This document shows positions 27,635 through 35,636 of a DNA stretch of 64,000 nucleotides, one piece after another (within the stretch, counting starts at the first letter, position 1; the number at the start of each line of letters is the position of its first letter). The stretch comes from Bifidobacterium polysaccharolyticum (GTDB lineage: Bacteria; Actinomycetota; Actinomycetes; Actinomycetales; Bifidobacteriaceae): positions 1-64,000 of the forward strand of contig NZ_JACFQG010000001.1 in assembly GCF_016101585.1 (NCBI RefSeq), in the 5' to 3' direction. The notes under the pieces are model-generated. The model saw nothing but the letters and a program-made list of their open reading frames with translations. It made no database searches and had not been told where the DNA came from. Position numbers and translations under genes: made by a program.

Positions 27635-29218
27635 TCAGGTCTTCGGATCTTCGGCTACCACACATCCGTCCTGCAAACTGACCAGACCACGAATTTCCAG
27701 GGATCCCAGTAGCTGCATCAGTTTCCTCACGGAGAGCTCATGTCCCTGATTGTCGAGCAGAACACGAAGCTGTCCCGTCATGGGTGGACCATTCTGACGC
27801 TGACAGTTGCGGATCGCCACCAGCACTGTGGTCTCTGCCTTAGTTAGGCGCTCATCCCCGGCTTTTTCCCATTCATGGTCCATAGCTGGATTTGATGGCG
27901 GGGTTGAAGAATCCTTTTTGCCCTTCGAACGGGCCGAAAGCCTGTCTCTATCTGTCCGGGATTGTTTGAATGTGGTTGAGGGCAGTTGACTGCCGTGGAT
28001 GGTTTGGATCGGATGATCGGAGTCAAGCGGCGGTATGCGCTGCGTAGGCTGTCGACTTGCTCGGTGGTTCTCATGATCTTCGGTGGTTTTGACTGAAACG
28101 CCGGTTCCCTGTTGAACGGATTTGTCAGGGTGGATAGGTGCATGGGCGGGATGGCAGATGTCTTGGATGTCGGTCGCCGACAGGAGCAACTCCGCCTTGC
28201 CCTCATGGATGAGTCTGTTGCAGCCGGTGTTTTCTGGCTGGTCGATTCTTCCGGGAGCAGCCAATACACGACGGCCCAATTCCACGCCCCAGTTGGCTGT
28301 GTTCAGCGCGCCGGATCGGTGTCGTGCCTGTGCCACTACAATGTCGGAGGCCAGGGCGGCGATGATTCGGTTGCGCAGCAGGAACCGCCGTGCTTCGGGG
28401 ATAGTGCCTGGCGGCAGCTCGCTGATCAGTGCGCCACCATCTGCCTCAATGTTCTCAAACAGACGACTGTTGCGTTTGGGACCCATATGCAGCAAGCCTC
28501 CAGCGAAAACGGCCACCGTTCGTCCGCCGCCAGCGGCCAGTGCTCCCCAGTGGGCGGCGGCATCCGTGCCCATGGCCCCGCCGGAGACGACCAGGTGGCC
28601 TTTACCAGCAGCCTGTTTGGCTATCTGGTGAGCGGTGGACCGGCCATACTCGTCGCATGTCCTTGATCCGACTACGGCCAAAGGACGGTCACAGCAGATC
28701 AAGGCTTCAGGATTGCCTTGTCCCCACAGGCAGAGGGGAGGGGCCCAATCAGAGCGACGTGCCAGGTCACCCACCTGACCTGGCCAGCAGGGGTCGCCAG
28801 GGGTCATCACCCAGAACCGACCTCCACCAGTCATCATGGTCCGCACCTGGTCAGTGTCCATGGCCAGCAAGGGTGTTAGGCGTCTTCGCCAGGAGTCACT
28901 GATCTTATGGAACCGAGTTAGGTCTTCAGGGCTCGTTTGTCGTCCCCATCGAGCCGTCCCCTTCAGAAAGCGTTCGTCTAGTCTGGCGCGAGCAGCATCA
29001 TGAAGGCCGTCGCCATCCGAGTGGTTCGGTGCCTTTAGTTCGATCAGATTTCGACAAAGGTCGGCCGCCTGGTTCGAGCCCAGCAGACAGCTGATCATGA
29101 AGGCATCCGGGCCGTCTGCAGCCAGGGTCAGCACAGCTCTGGCAAGCCAGTCACTTTCTACCATGGTCATCGGTCGCGGTTGATCTGCTGGCATGGTTTT
29201 CATCAAGGGTTTGGTCAT
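27635..29218 (-). CDS. dprA: DNA processing protein DprA
   Basis: A 527-residue protein with the DprA Rossmann domain: LAVVGSRTCDEYGRSTA, LVVSGGAMGTDAAAHWGAL, FAGGLLHMGPKRNSRLFE and RNRIIAALASDIVVAQA (residues ~175-330). DprA protects incoming single-stranded DNA and loads RecA in transformation. A ~90-residue low-complexity linker (~365-450, Ser/Gln/Asp/His-rich) separates it from a C-terminal winged-helix-like domain (LTKAETTVLVAIRN). It overlaps the end of the comM gene at its start, the classic yraN-comM-dprA order. The linker makes it longer than the usual ~300-400 residues. Confidence 0.93.
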   Translation of the reverse strand: MTKPLMKTMPADQPRPMTMVESDWLARAVLTLAADGPDAFMISCLLGSNQAADLCRNLIELKAPNHSDGDGLHDAARARLDERFLKGTARWGRQTSPEDLTRFHKISDSWRRRLTPLLAMDTDQVRTMMTGGGRFWVMTPGDPCWPGQVGDLARRSDWAPPLCLWGQGNPEALICCDRPLAVVGSRTCDEYGRSTAHQIAKQAAGKGHLVVSGGAMGTDAAAHWGALAAGGGRTVAVFAGGLLHMGPKRNSRLFENIEADGGALISELPPGTIPEARRFLLRNRIIAALASDIVVAQARHRSGALNTANWGVELGRRVLAAPGRIDQPENTGCNRLIHEGKAELLLSATDIQDICHPAHAPIHPDKSVQQGTGVSVKTTEDHENHRASRQPTQRIPPLDSDHPIQTIHGSQLPSTTFKQSRTDRDRLSARSKGKKDSSTPPSNPAMDHEWEKAGDERLTKAETTVLVAIRNCQRQNGPPMTGQLRVLLDNQGHELSVRKLMQLLGSLEIRGLVSLQDGCVVAEDPKT

Positions 29219-29219
29219 C

Positions 29220-30806
29220 TCAGACGGCCCTTGTCCTGAGTAGGATGCCGGTGGTCACATCGTCGGCACCGGGGCTGGGCCGTCCGTCCAGGTCTGCCAG
29301 AGTCCATGCCAAGCGCATGGTCCTGTCGGCCCCTCGCAGACTGATCCGCTGTCTGCGCAGTGCTTGATCCACGACCGAACGCGCCTTGGATGATGTGTTC
29401 TGACGCAGCCATTCGCCGCTGACCTGGGCGTTGCAGGTCCAGCCTTCCTTGTGGAAACGCTCTTTTGCCGTCTGGCGTGCACGTGTCACACGCTTGCGGA
29501 TCTGGACGCTGTGCTGGCGTGGACGGTGATCGTCGAATCCCGGGTCGATCACCGGGGGGACCGTGGTCTGGATGTCGATGCGGTCCATGATGGGTCCTGA
29601 CAGCCTGTTCCAATAACGGATGCGCTCGCGGGGCGTGCAGGTGCAGCGCTCGCCTGTGCCGTATCCATATCCGCAAGGACAGGGGTTGGCGGCCATGACC
29701 AGCTGGAAACGAGCCGGGAAGGTGGTGCTGCCCTTGGCCCGGGACAAGAAGATCCGCCCGATCTCCATGGGCTCGCGTAGGGATTGGATCACCCTTGGAG
29801 AGAATTCCGGCGCCTCATCCATAAAGAGGACTCCGCGATGGGCACGGGTGATGGCACCAGGGGTGGCCAGTCCGGCCCCGCCCCCGACCATGGCCGCCAT
29901 GGAGATCGTATGATGAGGGGCCTCGAAGGGTGGCACATTGGTAATCCCATACTGGCTCAGCGTGCCGCATAGGGATCGGATGGAAGCCACCTCAAGCTGT
30001 TGAACAGCATCCAGAGCGGGCATGATGCTGGGAAGCCGTTCCGCAAGCATGCTCTTGCCGGCTCCTGGAGGACCGACCATGAGCATGTGGTGGCCGCCGG
30101 CTGCAGCCACCATCATGGCCCATTTGGTCTCCTCCTGGCCAATCACGTCAGCCATGTCCGGCTTCGGTGGAGCTGGTTCGGCATTGGCGGGGGAGTTGAC
30201 ATTATGAGCTGAGTTCCTAGTGTGCACACTCGCTATGGCGGTTGGCTCGTCGGCTTTCTTATGGCCGTCTGCTTCAGGGACGGCGATTCTGCTTCGCCCG
30301 CCCAAGGCCTGAATGAGCTGGCCCAGGTGACGCAGTCCGACAACCTCAATATCGGGAACCAGACGGGCTTCGTCAAGGTTGTCTGCGGGGACGAAGGCTC
30401 GCGTGATTCCCTGAGCTCTGGCCTGCGTCAGGATGGGCAGCAGACCGTTGATAGGCAGAATCGTGCCATCCAAGTTAAGCTCGCCCAAGATGACTGTATG
30501 ATCCAGGCCTTCCGTCGGCAGCGCACCGCCGGCTTCTAGGACGCTGGTCGCAATGGCCAGGTCGTGTGAGGAGCCGTGTTTAGGCTTTGAAGCAGGGGAC
30601 ATGTTGACGGTGACTCTGGTCTGCGGCCACCGAAATCCGCAGGCCGAGCAGGCGGATTTGACCCGTTCCCGCGACTCCGACAAGGAGGCATCCGGCAGCC
30701 CGATGATGGAGAAGTAGGGCAGTCCTGGGGAGATGAAGGACTGCACGTGAATGAGAAAGGCCTTGAGCCCTATCAATCCTACGGATTCAGCAGATCCAAG
30801 ACGCAT
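29220..30806 (-). CDS. comM: ComM/YifB-family Mg-chelatase-like AAA+ ATPase
   Basis: Starts at ATG 30806 (MRLGSAESVGLIGLKAFLIH), giving 528 residues; the upstream open stretch to 31235 is only the shadow of yraN. Order of parts: N-terminal Lon-like fold (~1-165) with SPASKPKHGSSHDLAIA, linker, then AAA+ with Walker A GPPGAGKS, Walker B VLFMDEAPEF and arginine-finger region, and a C-terminal Cys-rich segment (PCPCGYGYGTGERCTCTP). ComM homologues act as branch-migration helicases in natural transformation. The ATG overlaps the stop of yraN, so the three genes are co-translated. Confidence 0.93.
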   Translation of the reverse strand: MRLGSAESVGLIGLKAFLIHVQSFISPGLPYFSIIGLPDASLSESRERVKSACSACGFRWPQTRVTVNMSPASKPKHGSSHDLAIATSVLEAGGALPTEGLDHTVILGELNLDGTILPINGLLPILTQARAQGITRAFVPADNLDEARLVPDIEVVGLRHLGQLIQALGGRSRIAVPEADGHKKADEPTAIASVHTRNSAHNVNSPANAEPAPPKPDMADVIGQEETKWAMMVAAAGGHHMLMVGPPGAGKSMLAERLPSIMPALDAVQQLEVASIRSLCGTLSQYGITNVPPFEAPHHTISMAAMVGGGAGLATPGAITRAHRGVLFMDEAPEFSPRVIQSLREPMEIGRIFLSRAKGSTTFPARFQLVMAANPCPCGYGYGTGERCTCTPRERIRYWNRLSGPIMDRIDIQTTVPPVIDPGFDDHRPRQHSVQIRKRVTRARQTAKERFHKEGWTCNAQVSGEWLRQNTSSKARSVVDQALRRQRISLRGADRTMRLAWTLADLDGRPSPGADDVTTGILLRTRAV

Positions 30807-31534
30807 CAGAAGGCCTCTTTGGTGTGCCTGAGGAAGACTGATCCCGGTTTCCATCCGCCCCTGCCCGAATGGTTGGATCCTCTGACAGTCTCGGCGGATG
30901 TCTGACAGGAAGTCAGGGGATGGGCACCCTCGGAATACATGCTTCTGCCAGGGTCGGACTTGACTGACAGGCTGATGACATCGAATCGGGTGCTGCGATG
31001 CCGTGCGTTGGGTTCTCGGTCGTGGCTTATCAGCCATTGGACTGCTGCGTGACGCAGGTGGATCTGCTTGCGCGGGCCGACAGCCTGTTCTGGGGATCCG
31101 AACCGACCGGTGCGCCTGGTCTTGACCTCTACGAATACCAGAGTCGCCTCGGGATCCAGAGCGATGATGTCCAACTCGCCGAATCTGCTTCTCCAATTGC
31201 GGGCTAGAATCTTCCAGTTTCGTTGCCGCAGCCACTGGCAGGCGTAATCCTCACCCAAACGTCCGAGCTCTCGGCTGTCTATGCCACTGACTCTGATCTG
31301 TCGTTCAATATCTGCCAGTTCTATGTCGATGGATTCATCGTTGTTCGTACTAAACCTTGCTCCACTAGTTCGTGTATTTTCTGGGTTGTCGAAGGATCTC
31401 TTGGAATTGGGCAGAGCTCTTATGGGTCGCGCGACCAATGGGTCTGTGATCATAATATCGGCATCGGTTCTGTCACCCCTGTCGTTTATGGCTGTGCGGA
31501 GATTATTTGGTCTAGTCAGTTCTTGTGTGTCCAT
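30806..31534 (-). CDS. YraN-family (UPF0102) endonuclease-like protein with N-terminal extension
   Basis: The core lies at residues ~88-190: ELGRLGEDYACQWLRQRNW, ILARNWRSRFGELDIIA and VFVEVKTRRT, giving the conserved G-E, ELD and E-x-K residues of the restriction-endonuclease-like fold. At 242 residues it is about twice the usual ~120; the first ~85 residues are poorly conserved in appearance and a shorter start (for example Met 28 or later) is possible. There is no good ribosome binding site at 31534. First gene of the yraN-comM-dprA cluster. Confidence 0.85.
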   Translation of the reverse strand: MDTQELTRPNNLRTAINDRGDRTDADIMITDPLVARPIRALPNSKRSFDNPENTRTSGARFSTNNDESIDIELADIERQIRVSGIDSRELGRLGEDYACQWLRQRNWKILARNWRSRFGELDIIALDPEATLVFVEVKTRRTGRFGSPEQAVGPRKQIHLRHAAVQWLISHDREPNARHRSTRFDVISLSVKSDPGRSMYSEGAHPLTSCQTSAETVRGSNHSGRGGWKPGSVFLRHTKEAF

Positions 31535-32064
31535 GTTTCTAGGAGACCACTGAAAGGAAGTCGGTGACTAGCCGAACCAGGCATGTGGTCGAATGATCCT
31601 GCGCACGCACGAAAGTGGATGAACGAGTGGATTCCCGATGCTGATGTTGTATCGATTGCATTCATCTCTACACCAGGCAGAGTCGGCAGAGGCAAGAAGA
31701 ACTGAAACAGAAACGAAAGAAAGGAGAAGCAGGCAAAGCGGAACTAAGTAAAGCAGAAACCAAGGAAACAGAAACGCATGATACACATAGAGAGAAATAA
31801 GCGAAGGGAGCAGAGCATCAGGCAACTAAGAAACCAGGAATAAAGAGATAACGGAGACCGGAAGGTACCGTCGGCGAATTCGCTGGCAACGCCTTCCGGT
31901 CTGCTGTGTCCGGGTTGCTCTATGACTGATTTGTCACATTGTCGACCACGTATCTGGCCGGCAAGAATGCGCCGATTAAGGCGGTCTAGGTTTTATTCAT
32001 CCACCTTGGTCTTCCACCTTTGACAAATGCCCAGACTCTTATGCCGCTTTCGCCGACCTTGGGC
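31535..32064. other. Intergenic region with purine-rich tract and inverted repeat
   Basis: Between the divergently upstream end of yraN and the pdxK stop. From about 31676 to 31855 the plus strand is almost pure A/G with scattered C (pyrimidine-rich on the minus strand). No gene is credible here; the minus-strand ORF 31568-31825 is a by-product of the skewed composition. Confidence 0.5.
31855..31902 (-). terminator. Possible terminator of the pyridoxal kinase gene
   Basis: AGACCGGAAGG (31855-31865) and CCTTCCGGTCT (31892-31902) are perfect reverse complements with a 26-base loop. On the minus strand the stem is followed by a T-rich sequence (TTATCTCTTTATT). It lies 160 bp after the pdxK stop, so the assignment is tentative. 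Confidence 0.45.
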
Positions 32065-32961
32065 TCACAGCTCCTGCACCAGAGCAGTCATCTGCCCCAG
32101 GTCCAGCTCAAAACTGACCCCGCGTTGCTGATAGTCGGGTTGATTGCGTGTGTGCTGCATGGCCGAGCGGACGAATTCACCGGCGATTCGGGCGGCATCG
32201 GCCAAGCCTCGTCCTGTAAAGAGCGCCCCGCAGAGGCTGGAGGCGAAGGCATCACCGGTGCCATGAATCATGAAGGGCAGCTTGTCGTGGACCAGCTCGG
32301 TGCGCTCGCTGACTCCGCCATGATCCGCCGAGGCCACGAAGTTGCGCAGCTTGCCGTCCTTCCTGTCGATGCCCTTGATGATGACGTTTTTCGCGCCCAT
32401 GTCCAGCAGACGGCCCAGACGCTCACCAACCTGGGCATCGTCGAGGTCCTGGCCTTCGTAGTCGATGCCGGTCAGCAGACTGACCTCGGTCAGGTTGGGC
32501 ATGAGCAGGTCGGCTCCATCGACCAGATTGGTCACGGCCCGGCACATCTCCTCGGTGTAGGTGGGGTACATGGATCCGCCGTCGCCCATAACCGGGTCGA
32601 CCAGCCTCAGGGCCTTGGGGTATTCCCGATACATGCGCTGAATAATGTCAACCTGTTCGGCGCTGCCCAGGAACCCGCTGTAGATCCCGTCCAGGTCGAC
32701 ACCCTCCTTCTGCCAGGCATCCAGGTATCCCGGCAGCATCTCGGTGGTGTCGTGGAAGGTGTAGTCCTTGAACATGGTGTGCGCGCTGAACAGGGCTGTA
32801 GGCACCGGGCAAACGTCGCATCCGGCCGCCGAAAGAATGGGGATGGCGGCCGTCAGCGAGCACTTGCCATACCCGCACATGTCATGCACAGCGGCGACTC
32901 GGGGGATGTACTTGCTGTCGCGCTGGTAGAGCCTGTTCTGATCGTCCGTCTGTCCGGCCAT
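32065..32961 (-). CDS. pdxY: Pyridoxal/pyridoxamine kinase
   Basis: A 298-residue PfkB/ribokinase-fold enzyme: AAVHDMCGYGKCSLTAAIPI near the start, LVDPVMGDGG in the middle and MIHGTGDAFASSL with the catalytic Asp near residue 235. These fit PdxY/PdxK-type vitamin B6 salvage kinases, which phosphorylate pyridoxal or pyridoxamine using ATP. It is divergent from the PLP-dependent sulfhydrylase gene, an arrangement that makes metabolic sense but may be coincidence. The choice of symbol pdxY rather than pdxK rests on overall look only. Confidence 0.88.
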   Translation of the reverse strand: MAGQTDDQNRLYQRDSKYIPRVAAVHDMCGYGKCSLTAAIPILSAAGCDVCPVPTALFSAHTMFKDYTFHDTTEMLPGYLDAWQKEGVDLDGIYSGFLGSAEQVDIIQRMYREYPKALRLVDPVMGDGGSMYPTYTEEMCRAVTNLVDGADLLMPNLTEVSLLTGIDYEGQDLDDAQVGERLGRLLDMGAKNVIIKGIDRKDGKLRNFVASADHGGVSERTELVHDKLPFMIHGTGDAFASSLCGALFTGRGLADAARIAGEFVRSAMQHTRNQPDYQQRGVSFELDLGQMTALVQEL

Positions 32962-33113
32962 CTTTTGAACTCCTTCATGCCTGCTGAGGCTGTTCGCAGC
33001 GGAACCTTCTCCGTTGCTTACTCGACTCTACAGCGGAGGGGCTAAACGGATACCTTCGCGTGTGCAATGTCGAGACAAAAAGGCCCGCTTTCAACCTTTT
33101 GGAAGCTGTTATA

Positions 33114-33142
33114 AAAAAGGACGATACCGAAAAGTCCTTTTT
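33114..33142 (+). terminator. Leader hairpin with T-run upstream of metY
   Basis: AAAAAGGAC (33114-33122) and GTCCTTTTT (33134-33142) are perfect reverse complements around an 11-base loop. It looks like an intrinsic terminator or attenuator in the 5' leader of metY. A promoter-like pair lies just after it, so it may instead insulate the gene from upstream transcription. Confidence 0.5.
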
Positions 33143-33145
33143 GGC

Positions 33146-33174
33146 TTGAACAGGTGGGCTTGGCCGCTTATGGT
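33146..33174 (+). promoter_or_regulatory. Predicted sigma-70-type promoter of metY
   Basis: TTGAAC at 33146-33151 and TATGGT at 33169-33174, spacer exactly 17 bases, 52 bases before the metY ATG. Confidence 0.5.
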
Positions 33175-33226
33175 CACATTCAAGAACTTACAAGAGGACG
33201 CACGTCACCAACAGATAGGAATCGAC

Positions 33227-34546
33227 ATGACCGACCAGAACCCGCACAAGTACCATTTCGAGACGCTTCAGCTCCACGTGGGCCAGGAGCAGGCCGACCC
33301 CGCCACTGATTCCCGGGCCGTGCCCATCTACGCCACCACCAGCTACGTCTTCCACGACTTCGACCACGCCGAAGCTCGGTTCGCGCTGAAGGATCCGGGC
33401 AACATCTACGGCCGTCTGACCAACTCCACCCAGGGGGTCTTCGAGGACAGGATCGCCGCCTTGGAGAACGGCACTGCCGGCTTAGCCGTGGCATCAGGGG
33501 CAGCCGCAGTGGAGTATGCATTCCGGAACATCACCCAGACCGGAGACCATATCGTGTCCTCCAAGAACATCTACGGCGGAACCTTCAACCTCCTCAAGCA
33601 CACTTTGCCCCGCGATGGTGTCGAGACCACCTTCGTGGATCCTTCGGACCCATCCAACTTCGAGTCGGCCATTCAGGAGAACACCAAGCTGGTCTTCTTT
33701 GAGACCTTCGGCAACCCCAACGCCGACCTGCCCGACTTCGAGGCCATCTCCAAGATCGCCCATGACCACAACCTGCCGGTGATTGTAGACAATACCTTCG
33801 CCACTCCTTACCTGTTCCGTCCGCTGGAGCACGGCGCTGACATCGTCGTGGAATCGGCCACCAAGTTCATCGGTGGCCATGGCACCACCTTGGGCGGGGT
33901 AGTCGTGGAAGGCGGCAAGTTCGACTGGGCGGCAGCTCCCGGCAAGTTCCCCACCCTGACTGAGCCTGACCCCAGCTACCACGGTCTGCGCTTCTACCAG
34001 GATCTGGGTGCTGCGGCCTTCGTCACCCGCATTCGTGCCATCCTCCTGCGCGACACTGGCGCCGTCATCTCGCCCTTCGCAGCCTTCCTCCTCCTGCAAG
34101 GGACCGAGACGCTCTCGCTGAGGGTTGAGCGCCACGTTGAGAACGCCCTGAAGGTAGTGGACTACCTGCAGACCGTGCCGGAAGTGGAGTCGGTCAGCCA
34201 CCCGGCCATCGAGGGGCGCCCCGACCACGAGCTTTACAAGCGCTACTTCCCGAACGGCGCCGGCTCCATCTTCACCTTCGATCTGAAGGGCGGCAAGGAT
34301 GCGGCCAGGGTTTTCATCAACAACCTACATCTCTTCTCACTTCTGGCCAACGTGGCTGATGTGAAGTCGCTGGCCATCCACCCAGCATCGACCACCCACT
34401 CCCAGGAGACACCGGAGGAGCTGGAGGATCAGGCAATCCATCCCGGTACCATCAGGCTCTCCATCGGCACGGAGAACATTGAGGACATTCTGGATGACCT
34501 CAAGGGTGGCTTCCAGGCATTGAAGGAGTCCGGTCTGGCCAAGTAG
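33227..34546 (+). CDS. metY: O-acetylhomoserine sulfhydrylase / Cys-Met metabolism PLP enzyme
   Basis: ATG 33227 has AGGA at 33217-33220; the earlier open frame to 33014 lies in the promoter region. The 439-residue product starts KYHFETLQLHVGQEQADP and carries VPIYATTSYVF, YGRLTNSTQGVFEDRIAALE and the PLP lysine in ESATKFIGGHGTTLGG, with the C-terminal HPASTTHSQ motif. This pattern and the long form (~430 residues) point to the O-acetylhomoserine aminocarboxypropyltransferase group rather than MetB/MetC. It makes homocysteine from O-acetylhomoserine and sulfide in methionine synthesis. Confidence 0.93.
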   Translation: MTDQNPHKYHFETLQLHVGQEQADPATDSRAVPIYATTSYVFHDFDHAEARFALKDPGNIYGRLTNSTQGVFEDRIAALENGTAGLAVASGAAAVEYAFRNITQTGDHIVSSKNIYGGTFNLLKHTLPRDGVETTFVDPSDPSNFESAIQENTKLVFFETFGNPNADLPDFEAISKIAHDHNLPVIVDNTFATPYLFRPLEHGADIVVESATKFIGGHGTTLGGVVVEGGKFDWAAAPGKFPTLTEPDPSYHGLRFYQDLGAAAFVTRIRAILLRDTGAVISPFAAFLLLQGTETLSLRVERHVENALKVVDYLQTVPEVESVSHPAIEGRPDHELYKRYFPNGAGSIFTFDLKGGKDAARVFINNLHLFSLLANVADVKSLAIHPASTTHSQETPEELEDQAIHPGTIRLSIGTENIEDILDDLKGGFQALKESGLAK

Positions 34547-34616
34547 CCGACAATCACACTTCCTTCTTGGTGCCGTATCCGCGTGATATATGACCGAGAA
34601 GAGGAAGAAGCACAAA

Positions 34617-34656
34617 GTGCCTGTCGAAACCTCATTACGTTTCGATGGGCACTTTT
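34617..34656 (+). terminator. Intrinsic terminator after metY
   Basis: GTGCCTGTCGAAAC (34617-34630) pairs with GTTTCGATGGGCAC (34639-34652) through a 14-bp stem with two G-U wobbles and an 8-base loop, followed by TTTT. It sits 70 bp after the metY stop. Confidence 0.8.
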
Positions 34657-34740
34657 GTATATGTTTCCCTCTTCCCCTCTCCAGTGGCGGACAGCATCTG
34701 ACTGGTCAGGCTGAAATATTGTGGTGGGTAAAATGGAAGC

Positions 34741-35631
34741 ATGAAACATGGAGCAAAGACGAGGACGTCTTCTGATTTGTCGTCCGGTGCGGGGAAACCG
34801 AGGCAGATCGCCCAGGTGGCCATCAAAGCCAAGGGACTGACCAAGGACTATGGGAGTGGGGAGAACCTGGTCCATGCCCTACGGGGTGTTGATGTCGAAT
34901 TCGAACGGGGCAGGTTCACAGTCATCATGGGTCCCTCCGGGTCGGGCAAGTCCACTCTCATGCATACCTTGGCCGGCTTGGACACCGTTACCTCCGGACA
35001 TGTCTACCTGAACGGGACCGATGCTGCCGGGGTGAAGGGCAGTCGAGCCAGCCGCCATGGAGGGCGGAGGGGAGTGGTCGACCTGACCAAGCTCAACGAC
35101 AATCAGCTGACTCTCTTGAGGCGCCAGAGCCTGGGCTTTATTTTCCAAAGCTTCAACCTCCTGCCCATGTTTACGGCCAAGCAGAACATCCTCATGCCTC
35201 TGATCCTGGATGGGGCCAAGCCAGACACAGCCTGGCTGGAGGTTCTGGCCAAGACCCTGGGCTTGGAGGAGAGGCTGAGCCACCGGCCCAGCGAGCTTTC
35301 GGGCGGTCAGCAGCAACGTGTGGCCATCGCCAGGGCCCTCATTACCAAACCTTCCATTGTCTTTGCGGACGAACCCACCGGAAACTTGGACACGGCCTCT
35401 TCGACCGAGGTCCTCAGCTTTCTGCGGGACTCGGTCCGCGAGCTGGGACAGACCATCATCATGGTCACACATGATGTTTTTGCGGCCTCCTTTGCCGACC
35501 GCGCTCTGGTCTTTGCGGATGGGCGAATCGTGGCAGACCAGGACAGACCCACTGTGGATTCTATGAACGCACTGCTCTCCGAGGAGGTCATGGCCTCCGC
35601 GGCTACAGCTGACTCGGCTGCTCATCGCTGA
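34741..35631 (+). CDS. ABC ATPase of FtsX-type exporter, cassette 1
   Basis: A 296-residue LolD/MacB-type ATPase: Walker A MGPSGSGKST (~63), signature ELSGGQQQRVAIARAL (~183), Walker B VFADEPTGNLD (~211) and H-loop VTHDVFAAS. A ~25-residue extra loop after the first Walker region (KGSRASRHGGRRGVVD) is unusual and is also present in altered form in the paralogue at 38782. Partner of the permease starting 5 bp later. Such pairs export or detoxify antimicrobial peptides or act on lipoproteins; the local two-component system suggests regulated resistance. Confidence 0.93.
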   Translation: MKHGAKTRTSSDLSSGAGKPRQIAQVAIKAKGLTKDYGSGENLVHALRGVDVEFERGRFTVIMGPSGSGKSTLMHTLAGLDTVTSGHVYLNGTDAAGVKGSRASRHGGRRGVVDLTKLNDNQLTLLRRQSLGFIFQSFNLLPMFTAKQNILMPLILDGAKPDTAWLEVLAKTLGLEERLSHRPSELSGGQQQRVAIARALITKPSIVFADEPTGNLDTASSTEVLSFLRDSVRELGQTIIMVTHDVFAASFADRALVFADGRIVADQDRPTVDSMNALLSEEVMASAATADSAAHR

Positions 35632-35636
35632 GGGTA

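Noticed and set aside
33046-33226. SAM-type riboswitch upstream of metY
   Set aside because: The leader is short and lacks any SAM aptamer blocks that I recognise; only a simple hairpin is present.
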